A stretch of DNA of 59,169 nucleotides, from positions 1 through 59,169 of the forward strand of contig MWCI01000014.1 in NCBI GenBank assembly GCA_002069965.1, given 5' to 3'. The notes below the pieces were generated by a model, which did no database searches, was not told the DNA's origin, and worked only from the letters and a program-made list of their open reading frames with translations. The position numbers and the translations under genes are program-made. This DNA is from Spirochaetes bacterium ADurb.Bin218. Its GTDB lineage: Bacteria; Spirochaetota; UBA4802; UBA5550. Below, piece after piece: positions 7,945-15,457 of the stretch (position 1 is its first letter; each line of letters opens with the position of its first letter).

Positions 7945-9339
7945 ATGCAAATTTTGATGAAGATATTAATGGGAATGATGTATATGGTCCCCAAAAAGAT
8001 GAGCGATAGTCTTCCAGCCATGATGATGCAAAAGGGACGAGTCTCTGAAGGTAAAAATCATCCAACAATTGCCATGAATATTACAAATATGCTTATATGT
8101 TCAAAAAATTGTGGTACCTGCCCCAGTTACCCTGGAATCAGAGGGGAAGCGCTTTTTTGTGCTTCTGGTCCAAGTAAAGCTTCAGTTACTGAAAACGGTT
8201 GCAATTGTGTAACATGCCCACTTTTTGATAGATGCAGCCCCTATAGTATAGGATATTTTTGCATTCACGGTAAGTGTAGCCCTAAGGATACGCGGACAGC
8301 AATTGCTAAATTTACAGATACAGCTAAGGCATATTTACAGCGATTCACATTTCAGGTAGATGATGAAGAGTTTATTATTGAGGATGCTGTAAAAGCTGAG
8401 ATTATTGAAGATCCTGAGGTACGAGATATAAAACTAAAATTTGTTGGTGAAAAAGAAGTTAACTCTAATTCAAACACACAAATTTTGTATGCCTCCCTTA
8501 ATGCAGGAATACCACATACACATGTATGTGGTGGCAGAGCTCGCTGCTCAACCTGTAGGGTCATAATAGAAGAGGGCCTTGAATACTGCAGACCTCGGAA
8601 TGAGAGAGAAGCGCGGCTGGCTAAAATAAAAGGATTTTCCCCTGAAGTAAGGCTTGCATGTCAGACCACTGTAGATGGGGACATCTCACTGCGCAGGTTG
8701 GTATTGGATGACCATGATATATCTGAAGCAATACGACAGGGAAGAGGTGATATCAATGATGTAGGACGAGAAGTAGATGTTACTATTTTATTTTCAGATA
8801 TACGATCATTTACTGCCTTTTCTGAAAAGGCATTGCCCTATGACGTCATTCATATCTTGAACAGGTATTTCGAAACTATAGGTAATATTATTGATATCAA
8901 TGGAGGCTACATTGATAAGTATATGGGTGATGGTATCATGGCCATCTTTGGTCTGGATAAAGAAATAAAAGATGAACATGCTTATCTGGCTGTTAAATCA
9001 TCACTGGAAATACAACATGCGATTGATGACTTTAATAATTATCTATCACAACATTTTAATCATAAATTTTCCGCAGGTGTTGGTATTCACTCCGGAACTG
9101 TTATAATCGGAAACTTAGGTTTCAGCAAAAAGAAAGAATATACTGCACTGGGTGATACAGTCAATACAGCCTCACGTATAGAATCCTTGAATAAAAAAAC
9201 TGGAACTGCAATACTGACGTCTGAAAGCACATACAAAAGGTGTCACCAGTATTTCACCTGGGGACGAAAATTTAAAACAAAGGTAAAAGGGAAGGAAGAA
9301 CCGGTAATTGTTTATGAAGCAATTGATTTTATACTGTAG
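7945..9339 (+). CDS. Adenylate cyclase with DUF2769-like and 2Fe-2S ferredoxin domains
   Basis: This is a class III nucleotide cyclase fused to redox-type modules. Residues about 40-105 are Cys-rich (CSKNCGTCPSY, CNCVTCPLFDRC, GYFCIHGKC), resembling DUF2769. About 180-240 is a plant-type 2Fe-2S domain (CGGRARCSTC with a later C, VRLACQT). About 260-440 is the cyclase. Both metal Asp residues are present (FSDIRSFT, KYMGDGIMAIFG). The Lys before MGDG and the Asp in ALGDTVNTASR point to ATP rather than GTP, and the Asn/Arg pair is intact. No membrane helix is seen. A GTG at 7933 is possible, but the ATG at 7945 has AAGGTG (7930-7935) 9 bases upstream. A hairpin terminator follows. cAMP output may depend on redox state or ligand. 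Confidence 0.88.
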   Translation: MQILMKILMGMMYMVPKKMSDSLPAMMMQKGRVSEGKNHPTIAMNITNMLICSKNCGTCPSYPGIRGEALFCASGPSKASVTENGCNCVTCPLFDRCSPYSIGYFCIHGKCSPKDTRTAIAKFTDTAKAYLQRFTFQVDDEEFIIEDAVKAEIIEDPEVRDIKLKFVGEKEVNSNSNTQILYASLNAGIPHTHVCGGRARCSTCRVIIEEGLEYCRPRNEREARLAKIKGFSPEVRLACQTTVDGDISLRRLVLDDHDISEAIRQGRGDINDVGREVDVTILFSDIRSFTAFSEKALPYDVIHILNRYFETIGNIIDINGGYIDKYMGDGIMAIFGLDKEIKDEHAYLAVKSSLEIQHAIDDFNNYLSQHFNHKFSAGVGIHSGTVIIGNLGFSKKKEYTALGDTVNTASRIESLNKKTGTAILTSESTYKRCHQYFTWGRKFKTKVKGKEEPVIVYEAIDFIL

Positions 9340-9359
9340 AAAATAAATACGCTATACTT

Positions 9360-9388
9360 AAAAGGTGAGTAAAATCCAATCACCTTTT
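9360..9388 (+). terminator. Probable rho-independent terminator of the cyclase gene
   Basis: Perfect 9-bp arms AAAAGGTGA (9360-9368) and TCACCTTTT (9380-9388) with an 11-base loop, followed by CAACTTTATCC. The T-tract partly lies within the stem, so it is weaker than a textbook terminator. It is placed 20 bases after the cyclase stop. Confidence 0.6.
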
Positions 9389-9444
9389 CAACTTTATCCT
9401 CACTTAATTATAAATTAAAAAGCAAATGCAATTTAAAAAACATG

Positions 9445-9473
9445 TAGACAGAATTAAAAAATGTTTTTATAAT
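9445..9473 (+). promoter_or_regulatory. Sigma-70-type promoter for the gene at 9504
   Basis: TAGACA (9445-9450), an exact 17-base spacer and a perfect TATAAT (9468-9473). The start codon is 31 bases further on, preceded by AAAAAAAGGAAA. Confidence 0.62.
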
Positions 9474-9503
9474 AAGTTGTAAAAAAAGGAAATTCATTAA
9501 TTT

Positions 9504-10505
9504 ATGATTGTAAATCTCTTTACCAAAAAAAATTCAGAGTTTAAAAAATTTTTTGAAAGCAAAGGTATACATTCTCAAGAAATAGATCCAAATATAAATA
9601 TTGATATTATCCCTTCAAGCATTGAAAAGAGAAAATCAAACTTTTCATTAATAGAGATTGATGCACAAACTAACAGCGAAGTTGAAGCACTGAAAAAAAA
9701 GATTAATTTTTTATATAATGAAAGCAAAGTAATAGCCATCTGTGAAAAAATTACACCCACTATAAGAACAATTTTGTTTGAAACAGGAATCATTGACTGC
9801 ATTGAAAATTTTGATAAAGAAAAAATTCTCTCCTACATACAATTCCTTCAAACCAAACCTTTACGCAAAAATGGCTCTTTCCTTATACTTGATGATAAAA
9901 TATCACACCAGAGAATCTTAACAGGGCTCATAAAAAGATTTGGATACTCAGTGGATTTTATCTTAGATACAGAAAGCTTATTTACTAAAATTGCTGAATC
10001 TAATCCTAAGATGCTTCTTATAAACATTGGCTCATCTAATCTTGATCTTCACAGCTTTATAAAAAAGACCTATGGCAACAGCGATTTTCGAAAACAGCCA
10101 TCTATCATATATAAAGACATGAGTAATGGGCTATTTATACATGAAATAATAAGTGGACTAAATCGCATTACTCGTGTTATATACTCACCAGAAGAGGTTT
10201 ATTGTTTGTTAATAGATATGCTCTTTAAAAAGGAAATCATGACACTTGCTTCAAGCCTCTACTCCTCTCTTGATTTTCAAAAATTCAGTGATTACTCAAA
10301 AAGCTCTATCTCACAAATATTTTACAAAATATACGGCCAGAATTTTGACAATGAATGTATATTTGCTCCTGAACGAATTGATTCTCTTATTAAAATAAAC
10401 GAAGATCTCACTGCATCTCTGATAAAAGTAGATGCTATAAAATGGCTCAGGCTCACTCAGGTCTCTATTGAAAAAATTATTTCCTCAATGGATGAGAAAA
10501 ATTAA
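9504..10505 (+). CDS. Protein with degenerate response-regulator receiver domain(s)
   Basis: This is a 333-residue soluble protein. The middle third (about 120-225) has receiver-fold architecture: an acidic pair after strand 1 (SFLILDDKISHQRILTGLI), then RFGYSVDFILDTESLFTKI. The strand-3 position, however, reads MLLINIGSS instead of an Asp. The N-terminal third repeats a similar strand pattern (SLIEID, VIAICE) without acidic residues. The phosphoacceptor therefore seems lost, and the protein may act as a non-phosphorylated adaptor. The C-terminal 100 residues are helical and unrecognised. A near-perfect promoter lies upstream. The 3' end overlaps the convergent cytochrome gene by 29 bases. 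Confidence 0.72.
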   Translation: MIVNLFTKKNSEFKKFFESKGIHSQEIDPNINIDIIPSSIEKRKSNFSLIEIDAQTNSEVEALKKKINFLYNESKVIAICEKITPTIRTILFETGIIDCIENFDKEKILSYIQFLQTKPLRKNGSFLILDDKISHQRILTGLIKRFGYSVDFILDTESLFTKIAESNPKMLLINIGSSNLDLHSFIKKTYGNSDFRKQPSIIYKDMSNGLFIHEIISGLNRITRVIYSPEEVYCLLIDMLFKKEIMTLASSLYSSLDFQKFSDYSKSSISQIFYKIYGQNFDNECIFAPERIDSLIKINEDLTASLIKVDAIKWLRLTQVSIEKIISSMDEKN

Positions 10506-11088
10506 CCCCATCTTTCATCAAGGAGTCAATGGTTTGAATTGGCAGCCTATATTTATATGGATTTTTAAGATCATATTCATAACATGGCCTTTTATCTGTA
10601 TGACAGGAGAGACAGAGCTTTTCCCTTCTCTTGAGCGAGTTTATGCCAAGAATAGGGTTCATCCCATGTTTAATGGCACGATTATAACCATTTTCCCTGC
10701 TGCTATAATCTACATGGATATTTGCCTTATGATATTCCTCCCCTGGGCCATGACATGCCTCACATCCCACCCCCTCAGAAAGAATGGATTTGTTTTTTCC
10801 TCCACCTGTTGCATGACACTTTAAGCACCTCACATCATCTATAGGAGAAGTAACTCCTACATTTTCTGCAATATTCTTTGCCCTATCAGTTTTAAGTGTC
10901 AAAAATGCCTTTGAATGAGGAGAAGCAAGCCATATCTTATACTGATTGCCCATAGCCTCCTGGCCATGACATTCTTTACATACAGCAACTCCAACATATC
11001 CATAATCTGCTGAAAAAATCATGCCATGATAAAAAATAACATAAGACATAATAAGAATAAAAAAACTCAAAAATATTCCATTTTTCAC
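10477..11088 (-). CDS. Tetraheme c-type cytochrome (c554-like)
   Basis: This is an exported electron-transfer protein. Residues 1-26 are a signal peptide with a long hydrophobic core. The mature part begins YVGVAVCKECHGQ, a phrase typical of cytochrome c554-like multiheme proteins. Four CX2CH heme sites are visible: CKECH, CLKCH, CEACH and CLSCH. Additional His residues (SPHSK, HVDYSS, FSHPL) could serve as distal ligands. At 203 aa it should be a periplasmic tetraheme protein. No oxidoreductase partner is adjacent. An AGAGAGG ribosome site precedes the ATG. The gene converges on the degenerate receiver gene with a 29-base overlap. Confidence 0.88.
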   Translation of the reverse strand: MKNGIFLSFFILIMSYVIFYHGMIFSADYGYVGVAVCKECHGQEAMGNQYKIWLASPHSKAFLTLKTDRAKNIAENVGVTSPIDDVRCLKCHATGGGKNKSILSEGVGCEACHGPGEEYHKANIHVDYSSRENGYNRAIKHGMNPILGINSLKRREKLCLSCHTDKRPCYEYDLKNPYKYRLPIQTIDSLMKDGVNFSHPLRK

Positions 11089-11298
11089 AAAAACCTCTCT
11101 TTTGACTTATTCACAAAAGTCATAACCCAAAATGATTATATAATTAAATTCGACCGTCGGGGGCTTATAGATAATCTCCATTTCTTAAAAAGTTAAAATA
11201 ACAGTGTAAAATCTATAATTAAATTTGATGTTGACATATTATTTTTTATATTATCGTTAAATAATTGTTTTTAACCATTGAGGATCAGGGAGAGTTAT

Positions 11299-11598
11299 AT
11301 GACAAAGTTAAATGAAAAAGATGAATATAAGATAGGTAGATTCTTCATTGAAAATGGCATAATAAATGAAGCTCAACTAAAAGAAGCTCTTGAGCTGCAA
11401 AGGGATAACAAAGATAGACTTCTTGGAGAAATTCTTGTAACAATGGGTGTTCTTTCAAAGGAAGAGCTTATCATGGCACTTGAGATGTATATGATGATGA
11501 CAGACTCAGAAGACATGACAATTGACGAATGGTTGGATCAGGAAGAAATTGACATGGTTCTTAAAAAGTTAGAGGCTCAAAAAACAAAAAATGCTTGA
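11299..11598 (+). CDS. Stand-alone MshEN-like (PilB/GspE N-terminal) domain protein
   Basis: This is a 99-residue protein consisting almost only of two tandem 24-residue motifs. Motif 1 is IGRFFIENG followed by INEAQLKEALELQ; motif 2 is LLGEILVTMG followed by LSKEELIMALEMY. This is the pattern of the MshEN domain, which binds c-di-GMP in type II secretion and type IV pilus ATPases. Here there is no ATPase attached. The first Arg of motif 1 is Lys, and the last Gln of motif 2 is Tyr. The frame can open at TTG 11278, but ATG 11299 has AGGGAGAG upstream and is chosen. The thioesterase gene follows by 32 bases. Confidence 0.75.
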   Translation: MTKLNEKDEYKIGRFFIENGIINEAQLKEALELQRDNKDRLLGEILVTMGVLSKEELIMALEMYMMMTDSEDMTIDEWLDQEEIDMVLKKLEAQKTKNA

Positions 11599-11630
11599 CA
11601 AAAGATTAGCAATCTTCAAAATAAGTGCCC

Positions 11631-12047
11631 ATGTTAGAATATGAAGATAAGATATGTTTTGGCTGCGGTCAAGAAAATGAAATCGGACTAAAGCTGGAGC
11701 TAAAATTTGATGATGATACCAAAACTGCTTATGGTGAGTTCACAGCTCATGAATTGTTAGAAGGTATTCCTAATATAATACATTCTGGCATTATTTCCAC
11801 TCTCCTTGATGAAACTATGATTACAGTAAACAAATATCTGGAAATAATGGCTGTGACAAGTGAAATTACCATAAGATATTTGCAACCAGCATTTATAGGT
11901 GAGCATCTCTACATAAGGGGCTGGTTCGTCAAAAAAAGCAAGCGTGTCATAGAAAACAGAGCCGAGATTGAAAATGAAATGGGAAAAATCGTGGCACGTG
12001 CAAAAGGGAAATATATAGAAGTTGACGAAATTCCCCAGCCTGAGTAA
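11631..12047 (+). CDS. PaaI-like hotdog-fold acyl-CoA thioesterase
   Basis: This is a predicted 4HBT-family thioesterase of 138-140 aa. The N-terminal CFGCGQ motif, and the family's HSGIISTLLDETM (His-Gly on the central helix with a catalytic acidic residue, about 55-67), are clear. They are followed by VTSEITIRYLQPAFIGE. Two starts are possible: GTG at 11625 and ATG at 11631; neither has a strong ribosome site. It lies beside a tRNA gene and upstream, in the opposite direction, of an acyl-CoA synthetase, which fits a role in acyl-CoA turnover. The substrate is unknown. Confidence 0.84.
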   Translation: MLEYEDKICFGCGQENEIGLKLELKFDDDTKTAYGEFTAHELLEGIPNIIHSGIISTLLDETMITVNKYLEIMAVTSEITIRYLQPAFIGEHLYIRGWFVKKSKRVIENRAEIENEMGKIVARAKGKYIEVDEIPQPE

Positions 12048-12078
12048 ATGGTTTCATTGAAATAATTTACCCTTAGAA

Positions 12079-12162
12079 GCCGAAGTGGTGAAATTGGTAG
12101 ACGCACCGGACTCAAAATCCGGCGGGGGCAACTCCATGAGGGTTCGAGTCCCTCCTTCGGCA
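12079..12162 (+). tRNA. tRNA-Leu (anticodon CAA)
   Basis: This is an 84-base cloverleaf with acceptor stem GCCGAAG:CTTCGGC, discriminator A, anticodon stem CCGGA:TCCGG enclosing loop CTCAAAA (anticodon CAA, reading UUG), a long variable arm as expected for class II leucine tRNA, and the T-loop GGTTCGAGTCC. CCA is not encoded; the sequence continues AAT. It is located between the thioesterase and a minus-strand terminator. Confidence 0.96.
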
Positions 12163-12179
12163 AATACTTTATACACAAC

Positions 12180-12205
12180 AAAAAATGGCGGGAGTTAATC
12201 CCGCC
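12180..12205 (-). terminator. Rho-independent terminator of the acyl-CoA synthetase gene
   Basis: Perfect 7-bp GC-rich arms GGCGGGA (12187-12193) and TCCCGCC (12199-12205) with loop GTTAA. Read on the minus strand, the stem is followed by ATTTTTTG (A-run 12180-12185 on the plus strand). It is placed about 30 bases after the synthetase stop. Confidence 0.85.
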
Positions 12206-12235
12206 CCGAAGTGTTAATCTAATCGGTTATAAAAA

Positions 12236-14077
12236 TCACTCTGCATAAATTGAATCAATAATATCTTTATATTTTGAAGATATAATTTTTCTTTTAATCT
12301 TCATGGTTGGAGTAAGCTCTCCTGTTTCTTGAGAAAACTCCTGTGGCAGAAGCACAAATTTTTTAACCTTTTCTACCTGCCCGAGCCCTTTTGTTCTCTC
12401 ATCAATTCTTTCTCTATAGAGTTTTAGTATATCTGGATGCTTTATTATCTCTTCCTTTGAAGTAAAGGGGATACCGTGCTTTTGACAATAAATCTCAAGC
12501 TGTTCAAATGAAGGCACGATGAGCGCTGATACAAATTTTTTGCCATCTCCTATTGCTATAACCTGCTCAATAAAAATGTCCTCTTTTAGCAGTGTTTCAA
12601 TCTGCTGTGGGGCAATGTACTTCCCGCCAGAAGTTTTAAACATATCCTTTAATCTATCTGTTATTAAAAGATAGCCCTCATCATCTATATACCCTATATC
12701 TCCAGTCTTTACCCATCCATCTTCTGTGAAAAGCTCTTTTGTCAGCTCAGGCTTATTCCAATAACCTTGAGTTTGACTTGGACTTGTGGCCTGAATCTCT
12801 CCCTCTGGTGAGATCCTCACCTTCATTAAAGGAACAACAGGGCCGCATGTACCAAACTTGTTATGCTCGGGATTGGCAACACAAATTACAAAGCACTCTG
12901 TAAGACCATATCCCTGAAGCAGCAACACTCCGCACCTAAAGAAAAACTCTGCAATCTCTCCAGAAAAGGCAGATCCTCCACAATTGAAGACCTTGTTTCT
13001 TCCACCAAAAAGGTTTCTGATCTTTTTCAAAACAAGGGCATCAGCAATATTGTGCTTAAATTTAAGTGACAGAGGAATTGGCTTTTTATCTTTCTTTAAG
13101 TATTGATACTGCCCTCCAATATCCAGAGCCCACTTGAATATCTTCTGCTTTTTCTCCGGTGCCTGACTTATACCATCCATAACCTTTGCATAGACCTTTT
13201 CCCACAGCCTTGGCACACTGCACATATAATGAGGCCTGGACTCTGCCAGAAACTCCATTAAAGCCTCTGGTTTTGCAATATGACAATAATCAACGCGGGC
13301 ATTGCTGCAAAGTATAAAATAGCTCCACGCTCTCTCAAAAACGTGAGCCAGAGGTAAAAATGCAAGGTTTACATCAGATTCAATTATTGGGATATGATAA
13401 CCTGTTGCAAAGAGCATTGCCAGCCAGTTCTTATGTGTAAGCATTACTCCCTTTGGTTCTCCTGTTGTGCCTGATGTATATATTAAGGTCGATAAATCTT
13501 CGCTTGTGGCCATATTAAGGCGTTCCTCAAGCTCTTTTTGTCTTCCACTTAATTTGCCCTTTTCTATAAAATCAGCAAAAAGCATCACCATTGGATTATT
13601 TTTATCATAACTTATTCTATGGTCAAATATAATGACTTTTTCTATTTTTGTCTCAGGTAGAATTGACATAGCCTTATCATAGTGTTCCTGCTTTTCCACA
13701 AATAGTATTCTTATATTGCAGTCATTTACTATATACTTTAGCTCCTCTGCCGAGTTTGATTGATATATAGGGACAGAGCATGCCCTGATTGAAAAACAGG
13801 CAAAATCAACAACAGCCCACTCAACCCTGTTGTTTGAAAATATCCCAACAAACTCTCTCTCTTTAACCCCCTCTTCCAAAAGAGCCATAGCACAGTTATC
13901 AATTAAATCAACAAAGCGCTTCCAGCTAAATTCTTCCCATTGTCCAAAGGCCTTATGCCTCACAGCAATTTTTTTATCACCAAATTTTTCTGCCCTTTTA
14001 TGGACCATCTTCCCAAGATGATCATCTTTGGACAAAAACTCAGCAAATTCCTTTTCGTAATCTACATTACTTTTCAT
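12236..14077 (-). CDS. Long-chain acyl-CoA synthetase (AMP-forming)
   Basis: This enzyme activates fatty acids with ATP and CoA for degradation or lipid synthesis. At 613 aa it matches bacterial long-chain synthetases of the FAA1/FadD-type superfamily. The ATP/AMP signature is YTSGTTGEPKGVML (about 197-210). Also visible are LPLAHVFERAW, QGYGLTECFV, the TGDIGYIDDEGYLLITDR hinge and FKTSGGKYIAPQQIE near the C-terminus, with the catalytic Lys in the final KIKRK block. It is transcribed away from a 7TM-AraC regulator. The shared 258-base region holds a large palindrome (14149-14215), a possible control site. A clear terminator follows. Confidence 0.94.
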   Translation of the reverse strand: MKSNVDYEKEFAEFLSKDDHLGKMVHKRAEKFGDKKIAVRHKAFGQWEEFSWKRFVDLIDNCAMALLEEGVKEREFVGIFSNNRVEWAVVDFACFSIRACSVPIYQSNSAEELKYIVNDCNIRILFVEKQEHYDKAMSILPETKIEKVIIFDHRISYDKNNPMVMLFADFIEKGKLSGRQKELEERLNMATSEDLSTLIYTSGTTGEPKGVMLTHKNWLAMLFATGYHIPIIESDVNLAFLPLAHVFERAWSYFILCSNARVDYCHIAKPEALMEFLAESRPHYMCSVPRLWEKVYAKVMDGISQAPEKKQKIFKWALDIGGQYQYLKKDKKPIPLSLKFKHNIADALVLKKIRNLFGGRNKVFNCGGSAFSGEIAEFFFRCGVLLLQGYGLTECFVICVANPEHNKFGTCGPVVPLMKVRISPEGEIQATSPSQTQGYWNKPELTKELFTEDGWVKTGDIGYIDDEGYLLITDRLKDMFKTSGGKYIAPQQIETLLKEDIFIEQVIAIGDGKKFVSALIVPSFEQLEIYCQKHGIPFTSKEEIIKHPDILKLYRERIDERTKGLGQVEKVKKFVLLPQEFSQETGELTPTMKIKRKIISSKYKDIIDSIYAE

Positions 14078-14148
14078 AAAAACCTCACAGATATTTCAAA
14101 TAATAGCAAAACCCATCTGTAAGGTTTTAACATAATTCATTATAAAAG

Positions 14149-14215
14149 TCTTGTCGATTTATAACTTTTAAAATTTCTTTCTTTTAAAAATTATAATTTT
14201 TAAAAAACGACAAGA
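14149..14215. repeat. Nested palindrome between acyl-CoA synthetase and AraC-type regulator
   Basis: The outer 8-bp arms are TCTTGTCG (14149-14156) and CGACAAGA (14208-14215). Within them lies a perfect 24-base palindrome at 14182-14205 (TTTTAAAAATTA and its complement). It lies in the shared upstream region of two divergent genes. It could be an operator, an RNA structure or a degenerate mobile-element tip. No T-tail is present. Confidence 0.65.
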
Positions 14216-14335
14216 TAGCTTTCAGCCAGAGGGAGTAATTCATCTCTAAACAAAATGCACTGTTAATGTATTATGATTGACATATTGAAATGACACTTTA
14301 GTCTAATTAAAAAATTAGATGCCGGACAAGCTATT

Positions 14336-15457
14336 ATGGAAAAAAGTATTCTTTATTTCTTGATGTTTTTTGGTCCAACCTTTGCAGTAGTTATTTCCAT
14401 AGGCCAGATTGTTCAGGCAAAAAAGGCATTGATCGATTACCTCTTTGCTGCCTCTTTTTTTGGAATGGCTCTGTGGATGTATCAAATATGTCTTTTAAGC
14501 ACAGATATTCTCTACCTCCATAAATATGCCTTTATCTATATAGCACTGTTTCCCTTACCTTTGATATATATAATTCCACCTATAATGGTTATGAGATATA
14601 AGTGGGTTCTTTCCAGTTCCTTTGACATAAACAAAACTCACATTGCCATCTTCTTACCTTCACTATTTTGCCTTGGATGGATTTTGTATGGGCCGATAAG
14701 GGGAATTACTTTTGATAGCACTTACTGCTGTGCCTTTCCTCTGATAGGCTCAAAATTTGCCACATTGCCCCTTTACTTTAAAATAACATATATAATAATC
14801 ATTTTGCCAAATCTCTATGTGGCAACTCTAATGTCCCCTGTTTTAATCAAAATGCTGCCAGTATGGCAAAGATATAGAAACAATCAAATATCTAAAGCTG
14901 CAAGAATGGGATACATTTCTGCCCTGTCAATTGCCATGACCAATATACTTTGCTTTATGGGCTATATATTTTCTCTCAGGCTTGTTCATATATCTGTTCT
15001 CCTGGCAAATTGTGCAACAATATATGTATACCTTGTGACTCAACGACATCCTCACTATCACAGACTACTTCGAAGTGAAACTCGAAAAGCCCATTACGAA
15101 AGATCCAGAACAAAAGGACTTGATGTAAACAAAATACTTCAGAGATTGAAAGAACTAATGGAAGAGGAAAAGATATTTGCAGATGAAGAGCTAACCTTAA
15201 AGGATTTAGCATCAGAATTAGGAATCAGTCAGCATCAACTCTCTCAAATCTTAAATGATAATCTCAAAAAAAACTTTAACACCTTTATAAATGAATACCG
15301 CATAGAAGAAGCAAAAAAAATGCTTATAGAAGAAAAAGAAAGATCCATTCTCTCTATTGGCATTGCTGTTGGATTTAACTCAAATACCGCATTTACAACT
15401 GTCTTTTCTAAAATTACAGGACTAACGCCAAGTCAATACAGAAAGCAACACTCATAA
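14336..15457 (+). CDS. AraC-family regulator with 7TM-type membrane sensor half
   Basis: The N-terminal 235 residues form about seven hydrophobic helices. The C-terminal about 95 residues are an AraC/XylS DNA-binding domain with both helix-turn-helix units (LTLKDLASELGISQHQL; SILSIGIAVGFNSNTAFTTV) and the closing GLTPSQYRKQ signature. This layout makes it a one-component membrane-bound transcription factor. The architecture is one I associate with Leptospira and relatives. Divergence from the acyl-CoA synthetase gene and the palindrome between them suggest local regulation, but this is inference. Its stop codon abuts the stop of the convergent glycosyltransferase with no spacer. Confidence 0.88.
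   Translation: MEKSILYFLMFFGPTFAVVISIGQIVQAKKALIDYLFAASFFGMALWMYQICLLSTDILYLHKYAFIYIALFPLPLIYIIPPIMVMRYKWVLSSSFDINKTHIAIFLPSLFCLGWILYGPIRGITFDSTYCCAFPLIGSKFATLPLYFKITYIIIILPNLYVATLMSPVLIKMLPVWQRYRNNQISKAARMGYISALSIAMTNILCFMGYIFSLRLVHISVLLANCATIYVYLVTQRHPHYHRLLRSETRKAHYERSRTKGLDVNKILQRLKELMEEEKIFADEELTLKDLASELGISQHQLSQILNDNLKKNFNTFINEYRIEEAKKMLIEEKERSILSIGIAVGFNSNTAFTTVFSKITGLTPSQYRKQHS

Noticed and set aside
11231-11280. TTGACA box upstream of the MshEN-like gene as a promoter
   Set aside because: No acceptable -10 hexamer lies 16-19 bases downstream (nearest TATTAT at 12 and TTAAAT at 20).
12187-12205. GC-rich hairpin after tRNA-Leu as a plus-strand terminator
   Set aside because: No T-run follows it on the plus strand; the T-run is on the minus strand, so it was assigned to the acyl-CoA synthetase gene.
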